NCBI GenBank assembly: GCA_035538335.1
Contig: DATLKN010000038.1
Span: forward strand, 1-64,000
DNA length: 64,000 bases
Direction: 5' to 3'
Source: AP-15 sp035538335
GTDB taxonomy: Bacteria; Pseudomonadota; Alphaproteobacteria; ATCC43930; CGMCC-115725
This document shows, one piece after another, positions 34,857-43,371 of the stretch (position 1 is the stretch's first letter; every line of letters begins with the position of its first letter). A model generated the notes under the pieces. That model was not told where the DNA came from, did not search any database, and was given only the letters and a program-made list of their open reading frames with translations. A program made the position numbers and the translations under genes.

Positions 34857-35729
34857 TCAATCACGGCGTCGCAATACCCGCCCGGCGACCGCGTCGAGGC
34901 GGGCGACGAACGCCGGATCGCGCCGCTCGGGCGCGGTGATCAGTGCATTCTCGAGGGCGTGCCGGCAGCCTTCCGGGCAAGGCCCCCGATGCGCCGCGAC
35001 GAGCGGCACGACCGCCTTGACGACCGCCTTCGCCTTTTCCGCATTGGCCCGCAGCACCGCGACGATCTCGCCGACCGTTACCGCGCCGTGCACCTCGTGC
35101 CAGCAATCGTAGTCGGTGACCATCGCCACCGTTGCGTAGCAGATCTCCGCCTCGCGGGCGAGCTTGGCTTCCGGCATGTTGGTCATGCCGATCACGTCAT
35201 AGCCCATGCGGCGGTAGAGTTCGCTCTCGGCGCGGCTGGAGAATTGCGGCCCCTCCATGACGAGATAGGTGCCGCCGCGCTTCATGCTTGGGCCGCCCGC
35301 CTGCGCCAGCGCCGCGCCGAGCCGGGCGCATACCGGGCGCGCCATCGAGACGTGCGCGACGCAGCCGGTGCCGAAAAAGCTCTTCGCCCGCGCGAAGGTC
35401 TGGTCGACGAACTGGTCGATGACGACGAAATCGCCGGGCGCCAAATCCTCGCGCAGGCTGCCGACCGCCGACAGCGAGACGATATCGGCAACGCCGCAGC
35501 GCTTCAGCGCGTCGATATTGGCGCGGAACGGGATTTCCGACGGCGGGATTTCGTGGCCGCGGCCGTGCCGCGGCAGGAAGGCGATGCGCGCGCCGCCGAG
35601 CGTGCCGAAGCAGATGTCGTCCGAGGGCCGCCCGAAGGGGCTTTCAACCGACCGCCACTCGACGTCGGCGAGCCCGTCAATCTGGTAGAGCCCGCTGCCG
35701 CCGATGATGCCGATGACGGAAGGGCTCAT
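34857..35729 (-). CDS. mtnP: S-methyl-5'-thioadenosine phosphorylase, 290 aa
   Basis: Splits methylthioadenosine into adenine and methylthioribose 1-phosphate. GIIGGSGLY at the N-terminus, FLPRHGRGH at the phosphate site, and the substrate region GGTYLVMEGPQFSSRAES, then MTNMPEAKLAREAEICYAT, identify the MTAP branch of the PNP family. It lies directly upstream of mtnA (61 bp) and a few bases after petC on the same strand, so it may be transcribed with the bc1 genes. Confidence 0.95.
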   Translation of the reverse strand: MSPSVIGIIGGSGLYQIDGLADVEWRSVESPFGRPSDDICFGTLGGARIAFLPRHGRGHEIPPSEIPFRANIDALKRCGVADIVSLSAVGSLREDLAPGDFVVIDQFVDQTFARAKSFFGTGCVAHVSMARPVCARLGAALAQAGGPSMKRGGTYLVMEGPQFSSRAESELYRRMGYDVIGMTNMPEAKLAREAEICYATVAMVTDYDCWHEVHGAVTVGEIVAVLRANAEKAKAVVKAVVPLVAAHRGPCPEGCRHALENALITAPERRDPAFVARLDAVAGRVLRRRD

Positions 35730-35736
35730 CTTCCGC

Positions 35737-36507
35737 TCAGTGGATGCGCGACCAGATCTTGCGCTTGGCGGCGTAGAAGACGCCGGCCGCGATGACGAGG
35801 AACAAGATCACCTTGAAGCCGGTGCGGTGGCGCTCGTCGAGATTGGGGTGCGAGGCCCAGGCGAGGAAACTGGCGACGTCGTGCGCCATTTGCGGCACCG
35901 TCGCCGATGTGCCGTCGGCGTATTTGACGGCGTTCGGCTGCAACGGCGGCGGCATCGCGATGATGTGGCCGAGGAAATACTTGTTGTAATAGCGCCCCGG
36001 CGGGACCGTTACGTCCTTCGGCGCGTCGGTGAAGCCAGTGAGGATGCCGTAGACGTAGTCGGGGCCGCCCTCGCGCTGCTTGACGATCATCGACAGATCG
36101 GGCGGCGCCGTCCCGCCGAAGGTTGCGGCCGCCGCTTCCTCGTTGGGGAATGGCCCGACCCAATTGTCGGATGGGCGAGCCGGGCGCTTGAACATCTTGC
36201 CCTCTTTGTCGGGCCCGTCGGTGACCTGCGACTGCGCGGCGATCGCCTTGATCTGGTCGGCGTCGTAGCCGATGCCAGCGAGGTCGCTGTAGCGCAGATG
36301 GTCGAGGTTGTGGCAGGCCGAGCAGACCTGCTTGTAGACCTGGAAGCCGCGCTGCAGCGCCGCCTCGTCGTAGGTGCCGAAGATGCCGCGGAACGGCCAT
36401 TCCTGCTTCGGCAACGGCGGCTGGTCCTCGGCCCGTGCCAGACCCGGCGCGAACGCCAGCCCGCAGGCGATGACGGCGGCGGCAGCTACTTTCAACATTC
36501 GCGTCAC
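35737..36507 (-). CDS. petC: Cytochrome c1, 256 aa
   Basis: Heme-c subunit of the bc1 complex. An Ala-rich signal peptide ends near LARAEDQ. The heme motif CSACHN is in VYKQVCSACHNLDHLRYSD, and the axial Met is likely in HIIAMPPPL. A C-terminal helix (FKVILFLVIAAGVFYAAKR) anchors it. The GTG at 36507 overlaps the petB stop (GTGA); an ATG three codons later is an alternative. It is a separate gene from cytochrome b, unlike the fused fbcH of Bradyrhizobium. Confidence 0.94.
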   Translation of the reverse strand: MTRMLKVAAAAVIACGLAFAPGLARAEDQPPLPKQEWPFRGIFGTYDEAALQRGFQVYKQVCSACHNLDHLRYSDLAGIGYDADQIKAIAAQSQVTDGPDKEGKMFKRPARPSDNWVGPFPNEEAAAATFGGTAPPDLSMIVKQREGGPDYVYGILTGFTDAPKDVTVPPGRYYNKYFLGHIIAMPPPLQPNAVKYADGTSATVPQMAHDVASFLAWASHPNLDERHRTGFKVILFLVIAAGVFYAAKRKIWSRIH

Positions 36508-37763
36508 CGTGTCTCGACCGGCGTGCCGGCGGCCCGCAGGCGCGCCTCGCCGAGCACCGCCGCGCCGATGCTGGCGGGCAGCGGCCGCGGCCGCTCGAGC
36601 TTGCCGATCAGCGGGAAGAGGATCAGGAAGTGGACGAAATAATAGAGCGTCGCGAGCCGGCCGATCAGTACGAACATCCCCTCCGGCGGGTGGTCGCCGA
36701 CCCAGCCGAGAATGACGACATCGATCGCCAGCAGCCAGAACACCCATTTGTAGATCGGCCGGAAGCGGGCGCTGCGCACGGCCGAGGTGTCGAGCCACGG
36801 CAGCACGAACAGGATGCCGATCGAGGAGAACAGCAAGATGACGCCGAACAGCTTGCTCGGCACCGATCTGAGGATCGCGTAGAACGGCAGAAAATACCAT
36901 TCGGGCACGATGTCGAGCGGCGTCTTCAGCGGATCGGCTGGGATGTAGTTGTCGGGATTGGTCAGAAAATTCGGCGCGTAAAATACGATGAAGGCAAAAA
37001 AGATCAGAAAGACGATCAACCCGAACATATCCTTGATCGTGTAGTACGGGTGAAACGGGATCGAATCCTGCGGACCCTTGGCGTCGATGCCGAGGGGATT
37101 GTTCGAGCCGTGCGTGTGCAGCGCGATCAGATGCAGCCCGACCACGGCAACGATGACGAAGGGCAACAGATAGTGCAGCGAATAGAAGCGGTTGAGCGTC
37201 GGGTTGGCGACGGCGAAACCGCCCCACAAAAACGTGACGATGCCGTGCCCGACTACGGGAATCGCGGAAAACAGGTTGGTGATGACGGTGGCGGCCCAAT
37301 AGCTCATCTGCCCCCAAGGCAGCACGTAGCCCATGAAGGCGGTCGCCATCATCAGGAGCAGGATGACGACGCCGATCATCCACAACAGCTCGCGCGGCGT
37401 CTTGTATGAGCCGTAATAAAGGCCGCGAAAGATGTGTATATAAACCAGCATGAAAAACATCGACGCGCCGTTCATATGGATGTAGCGCAAGAGCCATCCG
37501 TAATTCACGTCGCGCATGATGCGCTCGACCGAATCGAAGGCCATGCCAGCGTTCGGCGTATATTGCATTGCCAGGAATATGCCGGTAAGGATCATTATTA
37601 CGAGCATGATCCCGGCAAGAGACCCGAAATTCCACCAATAATTCAGGTTGCGCGGCGTCGGGTATTCGTAGAGTTCGTGTTCGATGAACTTGACGAAAGG
37701 CAGCCGGTAATCGATCCAGCGGACGATCCCGTTCGAGGGGCCCGGTCGGGCGTCGGCCATCAT
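36504..37763 (-). CDS. petB: Cytochrome b of the bc1 complex, 419 aa
   Basis: Full-length cytochrome b with eight helices. Heme-ligand His pairs lie in LLRYIHMNGASMFFMLVYIHIFRG-type and LHYLLPF...LHLIALHTHG segments, and the Qo-site PEWYFLPFYAILR is intact. It oxidises ubiquinol and recycles an electron to the Qi site. The first of two adjacent ATGs has AGGAG upstream. No Rieske gene (petA) lies upstream: the next gene faces the other way. Confidence 0.96.
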   Translation of the reverse strand: MMADARPGPSNGIVRWIDYRLPFVKFIEHELYEYPTPRNLNYWWNFGSLAGIMLVIMILTGIFLAMQYTPNAGMAFDSVERIMRDVNYGWLLRYIHMNGASMFFMLVYIHIFRGLYYGSYKTPRELLWMIGVVILLLMMATAFMGYVLPWGQMSYWAATVITNLFSAIPVVGHGIVTFLWGGFAVANPTLNRFYSLHYLLPFVIVAVVGLHLIALHTHGSNNPLGIDAKGPQDSIPFHPYYTIKDMFGLIVFLIFFAFIVFYAPNFLTNPDNYIPADPLKTPLDIVPEWYFLPFYAILRSVPSKLFGVILLFSSIGILFVLPWLDTSAVRSARFRPIYKWVFWLLAIDVVILGWVGDHPPEGMFVLIGRLATLYYFVHFLILFPLIGKLERPRPLPASIGAAVLGEARLRAAGTPVETR

Positions 37764-37981
37764 GCTCTCCTAAGCGATCCCGAAACTCTCGCCGCCGCGC
37801 GAGCGGCTCGGCGCAACAGTAACTCGCGATTGAACCAACCCGAACACGCAAAACCCCCAGCCGCCCGCCGGCAACCCCCGGCGCCGCCCCCGATCGCAAG
37901 CTATACTGTTGAAATTCCCGAACTATGCGACAGACTGCCGCATAAACCGCGACCAGAACAGCCAAGGACGAAGCCGGTATA

Positions 37982-38491
37982 ATGCGATCGGCGCCGAATG
38001 AAAACCCGCATGATGGCGAGGCCGCGATTTCGTTGCGGCTCGCCCTATTCGAGCCGGACATTCCGCAGAATGCCGGGGCCTTGTTGCGGCTTGCCGCCTG
38101 CTTCGGCGTCGCGGTCGACCTGATCGAGCCGATGGGCTTTCTGTTCGACGACAAGCGGCTGCGGCGGGCTGCCCTTGACTATGCCGCACGAGTGCCGATC
38201 CGCCGGCACGCCTCCTGGGCGGCGTTCCTCGCCGGCCGCGACTCCGCTTCGCGGCTCGTCCTCTTGACGACGCGGGGCACCGTGCCGCTCTGTCGTTTTG
38301 CCTTCGCGCCGGCCGACACGCTGCTGCTCGGCCGGGAGACCGCCGGCGTCCCGGATGCGGTGCACCGGGCCGCCGCGGCCCGCCTCGTCATCCCCTTGCG
38401 CCCGCCCGCGCGCTCGCTCAACGTCGCACTGGCGGGCGCCATCGCGCTCGCCGAGGCGCTGCGCCAGACCGGAGGGTTCGCCGAAGGATGA
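37982..38491 (+). CDS. trmL: tRNA (cytidine/uridine-34-2'-O)-methyltransferase TrmL, 169 aa
   Basis: SPOUT methyltransferase acting on the wobble base of tRNA-Leu. ALFEPDIPQNAGALLRL, VPLCRFAFAP, LLLGRETAGVP and the knot segment SLNVALAGAIALAEALR are the family signatures. The N-terminus has about 18 extra residues. Divergent from petB; its stop overlaps the hemF start (ATGA). Confidence 0.93.
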   Translation: MRSAPNENPHDGEAAISLRLALFEPDIPQNAGALLRLAACFGVAVDLIEPMGFLFDDKRLRRAALDYAARVPIRRHASWAAFLAGRDSASRLVLLTTRGTVPLCRFAFAPADTLLLGRETAGVPDAVHRAAAARLVIPLRPPARSLNVALAGAIALAEALRQTGGFAEG

Positions 38492-39354
38492 GAGAGGGAT
38501 TTCCGCCCGATCCCGGACGCTGCGCGCGGGCCGAGGCGTGGTTCGCCGAACTGCGCGACCGGATCTGCGCGGCCTTCGAGGCGATCGAGGACGAGTTCGC
38601 GAGGGATCCCGCCGCCGCGGGCGGCGGGCCCGCCCGTTTCGAGCGACGGCCATGGCAGCGCCCAGGCGGCGGCGGCGGCACCATCGCGATCATGAAAGGG
38701 CGCGTCTTCGAAAAGGTCGGGGTCAACATTTCGACGGTGCACGGCGAATTCACCCCGGAATTCAGGAACGACATCCCGGGCGCGACGCAGGACCCGCGCT
38801 TCTGGGCCGGCGGCATCTCGCTCGTCGCGCATATGTGCTCGCCGCTGGTGCCGGCGGTGCACATGAACACCCGGCACCTCGTCACCACCAAGGCGTGGTT
38901 CGGCGGCGGCGCCGATCTGACGCCGATCTATCCCGACCCAGCCGCGGCCGAGGAGTTTCACGCCGCGCTCGCCGCCGCCTGCGAATCCTACGACCCCGCC
39001 TGCCATGCGCGCTTCAAGGCGTGGTGCGACGAATATTTCTTTCTGAAGCATCGCGGCGAGCCGCGCGGCGCAGGCGGCATCTTTTTCGATTACCTCGACG
39101 GCGGCGACTGGGAACGCGACTTCGGCTTCGTGCAGGCGGTCGGGCTCGCCTTTCTCGAGGTCTTTCCGGCGATCGTGCGGGCGCGCATGCGGCGGCCGTG
39201 GACGGCGCGACAGCGCGAGCATCAGCTGGTCCGCCGCGGTCGCTACGTCGAGTTCAACCTGCTCTACGACCGCGGCACGATCTTCGGGCTGAAGACCGGC
39301 GGCAACGTCGAGGCGATCCTGATGTCGCTGCCGCCGCTGGCCGCCTGGCCGTGA
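38488..39354 (+). CDS. hemF: Oxygen-dependent coproporphyrinogen III oxidase, 288 aa
   Basis: Heme-pathway decarboxylase using O2. GVNISTVHGEFTPEF, WFGGGADLTPIYPDP, FKAWCDEYFFLKHRGEPRG and the C-terminal GRYVEFNLLYDRGTIFGL are all conserved. Coupled to trmL by a four-base overlap. The gene is for the aerobic route; no hemN appears in the window. Confidence 0.96.
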   Translation: MREGFPPDPGRCARAEAWFAELRDRICAAFEAIEDEFARDPAAAGGGPARFERRPWQRPGGGGGTIAIMKGRVFEKVGVNISTVHGEFTPEFRNDIPGATQDPRFWAGGISLVAHMCSPLVPAVHMNTRHLVTTKAWFGGGADLTPIYPDPAAAEEFHAALAAACESYDPACHARFKAWCDEYFFLKHRGEPRGAGGIFFDYLDGGDWERDFGFVQAVGLAFLEVFPAIVRARMRRPWTARQREHQLVRRGRYVEFNLLYDRGTIFGLKTGGNVEAILMSLPPLAAWP

Positions 39355-39365
39355 GCGCCCGCCCC

Positions 39366-39839
39366 CTATACCTGGTGGATCGCCGACAGCAGCCAGTCGC
39401 CCGCGCCGCGGCGCGCGAACGTCCACATCTCCTCGATCTCGACCGGCGTGCGCGGATCGCCGCTGACGAGTTCGGGCGCACCGGGCCCGGCTGCCGGCCG
39501 CACCACATAGTCGATCGCCCGCCAGCGCAGAAGCGCCGTCGCGTATTGCGCCTCGCCCTCCCGGCGCGCTTCGCAGGGCTCGATTGCGAGCAGCTCGAGG
39601 CGGGCGACGACGTTGCGCCGACCCTCGCGCGCGAGGCGCGCGAGTTCGCCGGCGAAATAGGCCGTCATCGCGGGCGTCGCCAGCCGCTTCAGCACTGCGA
39701 GATCGCCCTCGCTCAATGCCTTCTGCACGGCACCGTGCAGCGTCGCGAATCGCGCGATATCGGCGGCGCTGACATCCGTGCCCCGGCCGCCGGCCGGCCG
39801 CCGCCGGCGCCATAATCGAGCGAAGCCCGCTATCGGCAT
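39366..39839 (-). CDS. Tim44-like domain protein, short form, 157 aa
   Basis: The Tim44-like (NTF2-fold) domain covers about residues 30-157, ending WTFARRGAGDWLLSAIHQV, the usual family ending. Bacterial homologues (TimA) normally carry an N-terminal membrane helix; here only an Arg-rich segment (RLWRRRR) precedes the domain, so this looks like a short or soluble variant. The ATG at 39839 has GGGAG eight bases upstream; a longer start at 39902 would run into the Hsp20 promoter region. Role unknown. Confidence 0.75.
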   Translation of the reverse strand: MPIAGFARLWRRRRPAGGRGTDVSAADIARFATLHGAVQKALSEGDLAVLKRLATPAMTAYFAGELARLAREGRRNVVARLELLAIEPCEARREGEAQYATALLRWRAIDYVVRPAAGPGAPELVSGDPRTPVEIEEMWTFARRGAGDWLLSAIHQV

Positions 39840-39870
39840 CCGAGGTCTCCCATCCGCTTTCGCCGCATCG

Positions 39871-39899
39871 CTTGATTCTGCGTCCGCACCGTCCCAAAT
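39871..39899 (+). promoter_or_regulatory. Candidate heat-shock (RpoH) promoter for hsp20
   Basis: CTTGAT (39871-39876), a 16-base spacer, and CCCAAAT (39893-39899) resemble alphaproteobacterial sigma-32 promoters (CTTGAA ... CCCxxxT type). It lies 79 bp before the Hsp20 ATG. A few mismatches remain, so this is a candidate only. Confidence 0.4.
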
Positions 39900-39978
39900 C
39901 ATCGGGTGAAATCGCCGGTCGGGCGCCGCATGCGGGCCCGGCCGGACCGCTCTCGCTCGACGACGAGGAGAAGAAAGC

Positions 39979-40413
39979 ATGTCCCGGCTGTCGCTGTTCA
40001 ATTCTCCCCTGCTCCTGGGGTTCGATCATTTCGAGCGGGCGCTCGATCGGGTCAGCAAAGTGTCGACCGACGGCTACCCGCCCTACAACATCGAGCAGCT
40101 CGGCGAGAACTCGCTGCGCATCACCCTCGCCGTCGCCGGGTTCAGGATGGCCGATCTCGCGATCACCGTCGAAGACAACCAGCTGGTCGTGCGCGGCAAG
40201 CAGACCGAGGACGGCGAGCGGGTGTACCTGCACCGCGGGATCGCCGCCCGGCAATTCCAGCGCTCCTTCGTGCTCGCCGAGGGGATCGAGGTCAGCGGCG
40301 CCTCGCTCGACAACGGGCTGCTCAACATCGACCTGGTTCGCCCGGCGCTCGAGACGCGCGTGCGCACCGTCGAGATCACGAGCCGCGACGCCGGCGAGGA
40401 GAACGCGCCATGA
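39979..40413 (+). CDS. Hsp20-family small heat-shock protein, 144 aa
   Basis: IbpA-like holdase chaperone. The alpha-crystallin domain runs from about residue 30 to 130, with the DNGLLNIDLVR strand and a short C-terminal extension. FDHFERALDRVSKVSTDGYPPYN is the alphaproteobacterial IbpA-type N-terminus. GAGGAGAAGAAAG precedes the ATG. It overlaps the DUF1150 gene by four bases, a pairing repeated across alphaproteobacteria. Confidence 0.93.
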   Translation: MSRLSLFNSPLLLGFDHFERALDRVSKVSTDGYPPYNIEQLGENSLRITLAVAGFRMADLAITVEDNQLVVRGKQTEDGERVYLHRGIAARQFQRSFVLAEGIEVSGASLDNGLLNIDLVRPALETRVRTVEITSRDAGEENAP

Positions 40414-40625
40414 ACCGGACCGAATGGCTCGCCGAGATCTCGCAGGGCGAATTCGCGCGCCTCGGCATCGAGCAGATCGCCTATGTGAAGCAGGTCGTCG
40501 TCAACGACGTCGTCGGCTATGCCGTGCATGCCGCGGACGGCACGCAGATCGCGCTGTTGCCGAGCCGCGAGCTGGCGGCGGCGACGCTGATGCAGCACGA
40601 CATCGAGGCGCTCAGCCTCCATTGA
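40410..40625 (+). CDS. DUF1150-family protein, 71 aa
   Basis: Short conserved alphaproteobacterial protein: LARLGIEQIAYVKQVV-like core, then YAVHAADGTQIALLPSRELA and a terminal QHDIEALSLH. No catalytic motif is evident. Coupled by ATGA to the small heat-shock gene, which suggests a role in the same stress response. Confidence 0.88.
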   Translation: MNRTEWLAEISQGEFARLGIEQIAYVKQVVVNDVVGYAVHAADGTQIALLPSRELAAATLMQHDIEALSLH

Positions 40626-40647
40626 CCGGGCGACCGGCGCACGCCGA

Positions 40648-41112
40648 TCAAGCCGCGTGCGTCGCGGTGCGGTCGGTCAGCAGCGCGTAGAGCGCATCCG
40701 GCTTGTCGGTGCCGCGCAGCTTTTCGCACACCGCGCGGTCGCGCAGCAGCCGCGAGACGAGCGCCAGCGCCTTCAGATGGTCGGCGCCTGCCCCCTCCGG
40801 CGCGAGCAGCAGAAATATGAGATCGACCGGCTGATCGTCGATCGCTTCGAACTCGATCGGCTTTTCCAGGCGGGCGAAGACCCCATAGAGCCGCGCCAGA
40901 CCGGGAACCCGCGCATGCGGGATGGCGATGCCCATGCCGATGCCGGTAGTACCGAGCCGCTCGCGCTCCATCACGAGGTCGTAGATCGCCCGCTCCTCGG
41001 TGCCGCTGACGGAAGCGGCCCGCTTCGCCAGTTCGGCCAGCGCCTGCTTCTTGCTCGGCGTGCGCAGCTGCGAGATGACGCCGCGCAGCGCGAGCAGATC
41101 GCTGATCTCCAT
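40648..41112 (-). CDS. ptsN: Nitrogen-regulatory phosphotransferase EIIA-Ntr, 154 aa
   Basis: PTS EIIA type-2 domain of the PTS-Ntr regulatory cascade. The phosphorylated His is residue 66 in GIAIPHARVPG. SEDLIFLLLAPEGAGADHL-like segments complete the fold. It follows hpf on the same strand after a 60-bp gap; the rpoN-hpf-ptsN order is widespread in proteobacteria. Confidence 0.95.
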   Translation of the reverse strand: MEISDLLALRGVISQLRTPSKKQALAELAKRAASVSGTEERAIYDLVMERERLGTTGIGMGIAIPHARVPGLARLYGVFARLEKPIEFEAIDDQPVDLIFLLLAPEGAGADHLKALALVSRLLRDRAVCEKLRGTDKPDALYALLTDRTATHAA

Positions 41113-41172
41113 GGATCGACCCGCTGAACCCTGTTGGGCCTCAGTTCGGCGGCATAGTCGCGCGCATCCGGA

Positions 41173-41772
41173 TCAGGCCGATCGCCGGGTCCGCCGGCCG
41201 GCGGGATCCAGTGCGGGGTCGATCCACCCGATATTACCATCGGCCCGGCGATAGACCAAATTCAGCTCGCCATGCGAGCGGTTGCGGAACAGCAGCACCG
41301 GCGCGTCGGCCAGATCCATGCGCATCGCCGCCTCGCCGACCGTCAAATTCGGCAATTCGGTGCTCATCTCGGCGACGACAGCGGGCGCATTGCCTTCCTC
41401 GCCGCCTTCCGGTTCGTCCTCGGGCGGCGCCAGGATGTAGGCGCGGGCCAGCTCGCTCGCCTCCTCGCGAGCCGTCGAATGGTGGTCGCGCAGCCGCCGC
41501 TTGTAGCGCCGCAGCTGCTTGCCGAGGCGCTCGGCAGCCGCGTCGAAGGCGGGATAAAAACCTGCGGCGGAGGCCGCGGCGTTGACGAGGATGCCGCGGC
41601 CGACCCGGATCGAGATGTCGGCGCGGTCGAGATGCGCCTCCTTGGCAAAGACGACATGCGCCTCGATGGCGGTGCGGAAATATTTGCCGAGGATCGCCTC
41701 AAGGCTCGTCTCGACATGGCCGCGCAGCGCGCCGCCGACATCGACCTGCTTGCCGGTGACGGTCAGATGCAT
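41173..41772 (-). CDS. hpf: Ribosome hibernation-promoting factor, long form, 199 aa
   Basis: The N-terminal ribosome-binding domain (about 1-100, MHLTVTGKQVDVGGALR) and the C-terminal dimerisation domain (about 145-195, LTVGEAAMRMDLADAPVLLF) identify long HPF, which forms 100S ribosome dimers in stationary phase. The ATG at 41772 gives the family-typical N-terminus. A GTG at 41868 overlapping the rpoN stop would add 32 residues encoded by the hairpin. The probable Shine-Dalgarno lies inside that hairpin (41780-41825). Confidence 0.93.
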   Translation of the reverse strand: MHLTVTGKQVDVGGALRGHVETSLEAILGKYFRTAIEAHVVFAKEAHLDRADISIRVGRGILVNAAASAAGFYPAFDAAAERLGKQLRRYKRRLRDHHSTAREEASELARAYILAPPEDEPEGGEEGNAPAVVAEMSTELPNLTVGEAAMRMDLADAPVLLFRNRSHGELNLVYRRADGNIGWIDPALDPAGRRTRRSA

Positions 41773-41779
41773 CGCCAGG

Positions 41780-41825
41780 CCCACCTTTGGCTGCCGGGGT
41801 TCTACCCCCGGCAGCCAAAGGTGGG
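41780..41825 (-). promoter_or_regulatory. Perfect 20-bp hairpin covering the hpf ribosome binding site
   Basis: Bases 41780-41799 are the exact reverse complement of 41806-41825, with a 6-nt loop. In the leftward transcript the 3' arm ends AAAGGTGGG seven bases before the hpf ATG and is the best Shine-Dalgarno match there. The other arm (CCCACCTTT) pairs with it completely. No T-tract follows, so a terminator is less likely. It could block hpf translation, act as an RNase III site, or both. Confidence 0.7.
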
Positions 41826-41864
41826 AACGCGGGCCGGAGTGGTCAAGCCGAGGCTCGCCAGCGG

Positions 41865-43349
41865 TCACGGCGCGAATGCCTTTTCGCGGCGGCGCTGCAC
41901 CGAGGAGGGGATGCGCATCACGTCGCGATACTTCGCCACCGTGCGCCGGGCGATATCGACGCCCTCCTGCTGCAACAGCTCGACGATGCGCTCGTCGGAC
42001 AGCGTTTCGCCGGCCGGCTCGCCGTCGATCATGCTCTTGATGCGGAAGCGCACCGCCTCAGCCGAATGCGCGTCGCCGCCGTTGGCCGCCGCGATCGAGG
42101 AGGTGAAGAAATACTTCAGTTCATAAACCCCGCGCGGCGTAGCCATGTATTTGTTCGTGGTCACCCGGCTGACCGTGCTTTCGTGCATGCCGATCGCGTC
42201 GGCGATGTCGCGCAGGATCAGCGGCCGCAAGGACTGCACGCCGCGACGAAAGAACGCGTCCTGCTGGCGGACGATCTCGGCGGCGACCTTGAGGATCGTG
42301 GTGGCGCGCTGGTGCAGCGATTTGACGAGCCAATTCGCAGCATGCAGCCGTTCGGCGAGATATTCCTTGTCGGCCTTGCTGCGCGCCGCACCGCTGACCC
42401 GCGCGTAATAGCGGCGGTTGACCAGCACCCGCGGCAAGGTCTCGGCATTGAGCTCGACGACCCAGCCGCCGCGCGGCAGCGCGTGCATCAGGATATCGGG
42501 CACCACCGGTTGCGCCAGCGGCGGGTCGAAGGCGAGGCCGGGGCGCGGATCGAGCGACCTGATCTCGGCCAGCATGTCGGCGAGGTCCGGCGCGTCGACG
42601 CGACACAGGCGCAGCAGCGCCGGGATGTTGCGCGCGGCGACGAGCGGCAGATTGTCGAGCAACGCCTGCATCGCCGGATCGAGGCGGTTGCGGTCGCGCA
42701 ATTGCAGCGCCAGGCATTCCGGCAGGCTGCGCGCGAACACCCCGGCCGGGTCGAATTGCTGCAGCCGCGCGAGCACCCGCTCGAGGTCGCCGGGCTCGCA
42801 ACCGAGCAGGTGCATCACGCTGTCGAGCGGGCCGCGCAGATAACCGGCCTCGTCGATCAGATCGAGCAGGTGCAGCGCGGTGACGCGGTCGCGCGGATCG
42901 GCGAGGTCGGCGCCGATCTGCTCGAGCAGGTGCTCGCGCAGCGTGCGCGGCTTCGTTGCGGTATCCTCGAAACCGGAGCGGTCGTCGCCCTCGAAGTCGC
43001 GCGCGGGCCCGCGCCGGGATTTGTAATCGCCGCCAAAATCGGCGCCGTCCTCAACCGCGTCGGCCGGCCAGTCCTCACCCTCCGCCGGACCGAGATCACC
43101 GGTCAGCGGCTGCTCCGGCGCGGTGGCCGGCCCGCCGTCGATCGCCGCCAGGCGCTCCGGCGGCGCCTCGCCGGCACCCCGCTCCAGCTGTTCGAGCAAC
43201 GGGTTCTGTTCGATCTCGCCGTTGACCAGTTCGGTCAGTTCGAGATTGGAGAGCTGCAGCATCTTAATCGCCTGCTGCAACTGCGGCGTCATGATCAACG
43301 CCTGCGACTGGCGAAGCTCCAGCCGCTGCGAAAAGCCGATCCTGTTCAC
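41865..43349 (-). CDS. rpoN: RNA polymerase sigma-54 factor, 494 aa
   Basis: Region I is the Gln/Leu-rich LRQSQALIMTPQLQQAIKML, followed by an acidic region II. The core-binding domain lies in the middle, an HTH near EIVRQQDAFFRRG..., and the RpoN box at the C-terminus is ARRTVAKYR. The GTG at 43349 lies 22 bp after lptB; an ATG at 43412 would overlap lptB by 41 bases and add residues without similarity. Followed by hpf and ptsN. Confidence 0.94.
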   Translation of the reverse strand: MNRIGFSQRLELRQSQALIMTPQLQQAIKMLQLSNLELTELVNGEIEQNPLLEQLERGAGEAPPERLAAIDGGPATAPEQPLTGDLGPAEGEDWPADAVEDGADFGGDYKSRRGPARDFEGDDRSGFEDTATKPRTLREHLLEQIGADLADPRDRVTALHLLDLIDEAGYLRGPLDSVMHLLGCEPGDLERVLARLQQFDPAGVFARSLPECLALQLRDRNRLDPAMQALLDNLPLVAARNIPALLRLCRVDAPDLADMLAEIRSLDPRPGLAFDPPLAQPVVPDILMHALPRGGWVVELNAETLPRVLVNRRYYARVSGAARSKADKEYLAERLHAANWLVKSLHQRATTILKVAAEIVRQQDAFFRRGVQSLRPLILRDIADAIGMHESTVSRVTTNKYMATPRGVYELKYFFTSSIAAANGGDAHSAEAVRFRIKSMIDGEPAGETLSDERIVELLQQEGVDIARRTVAKYRDVMRIPSSVQRRREKAFAP

Positions 43350-43371
43350 GTGATCTCGGACCCGGTGCGGC

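Noticed and set aside
35737..38154. Very long open frame suggesting a fused cytochrome c1 protein of about 800 aa
   Set aside because: Only the last 256 residues are cytochrome c1; the rest reads out of frame through petB and beyond and has no similarity.
41780..41825. The hpf hairpin as a plain rho-independent terminator for rpoN
   Set aside because: No T-tract follows it in the leftward direction and it sits directly on the hpf ribosome site.
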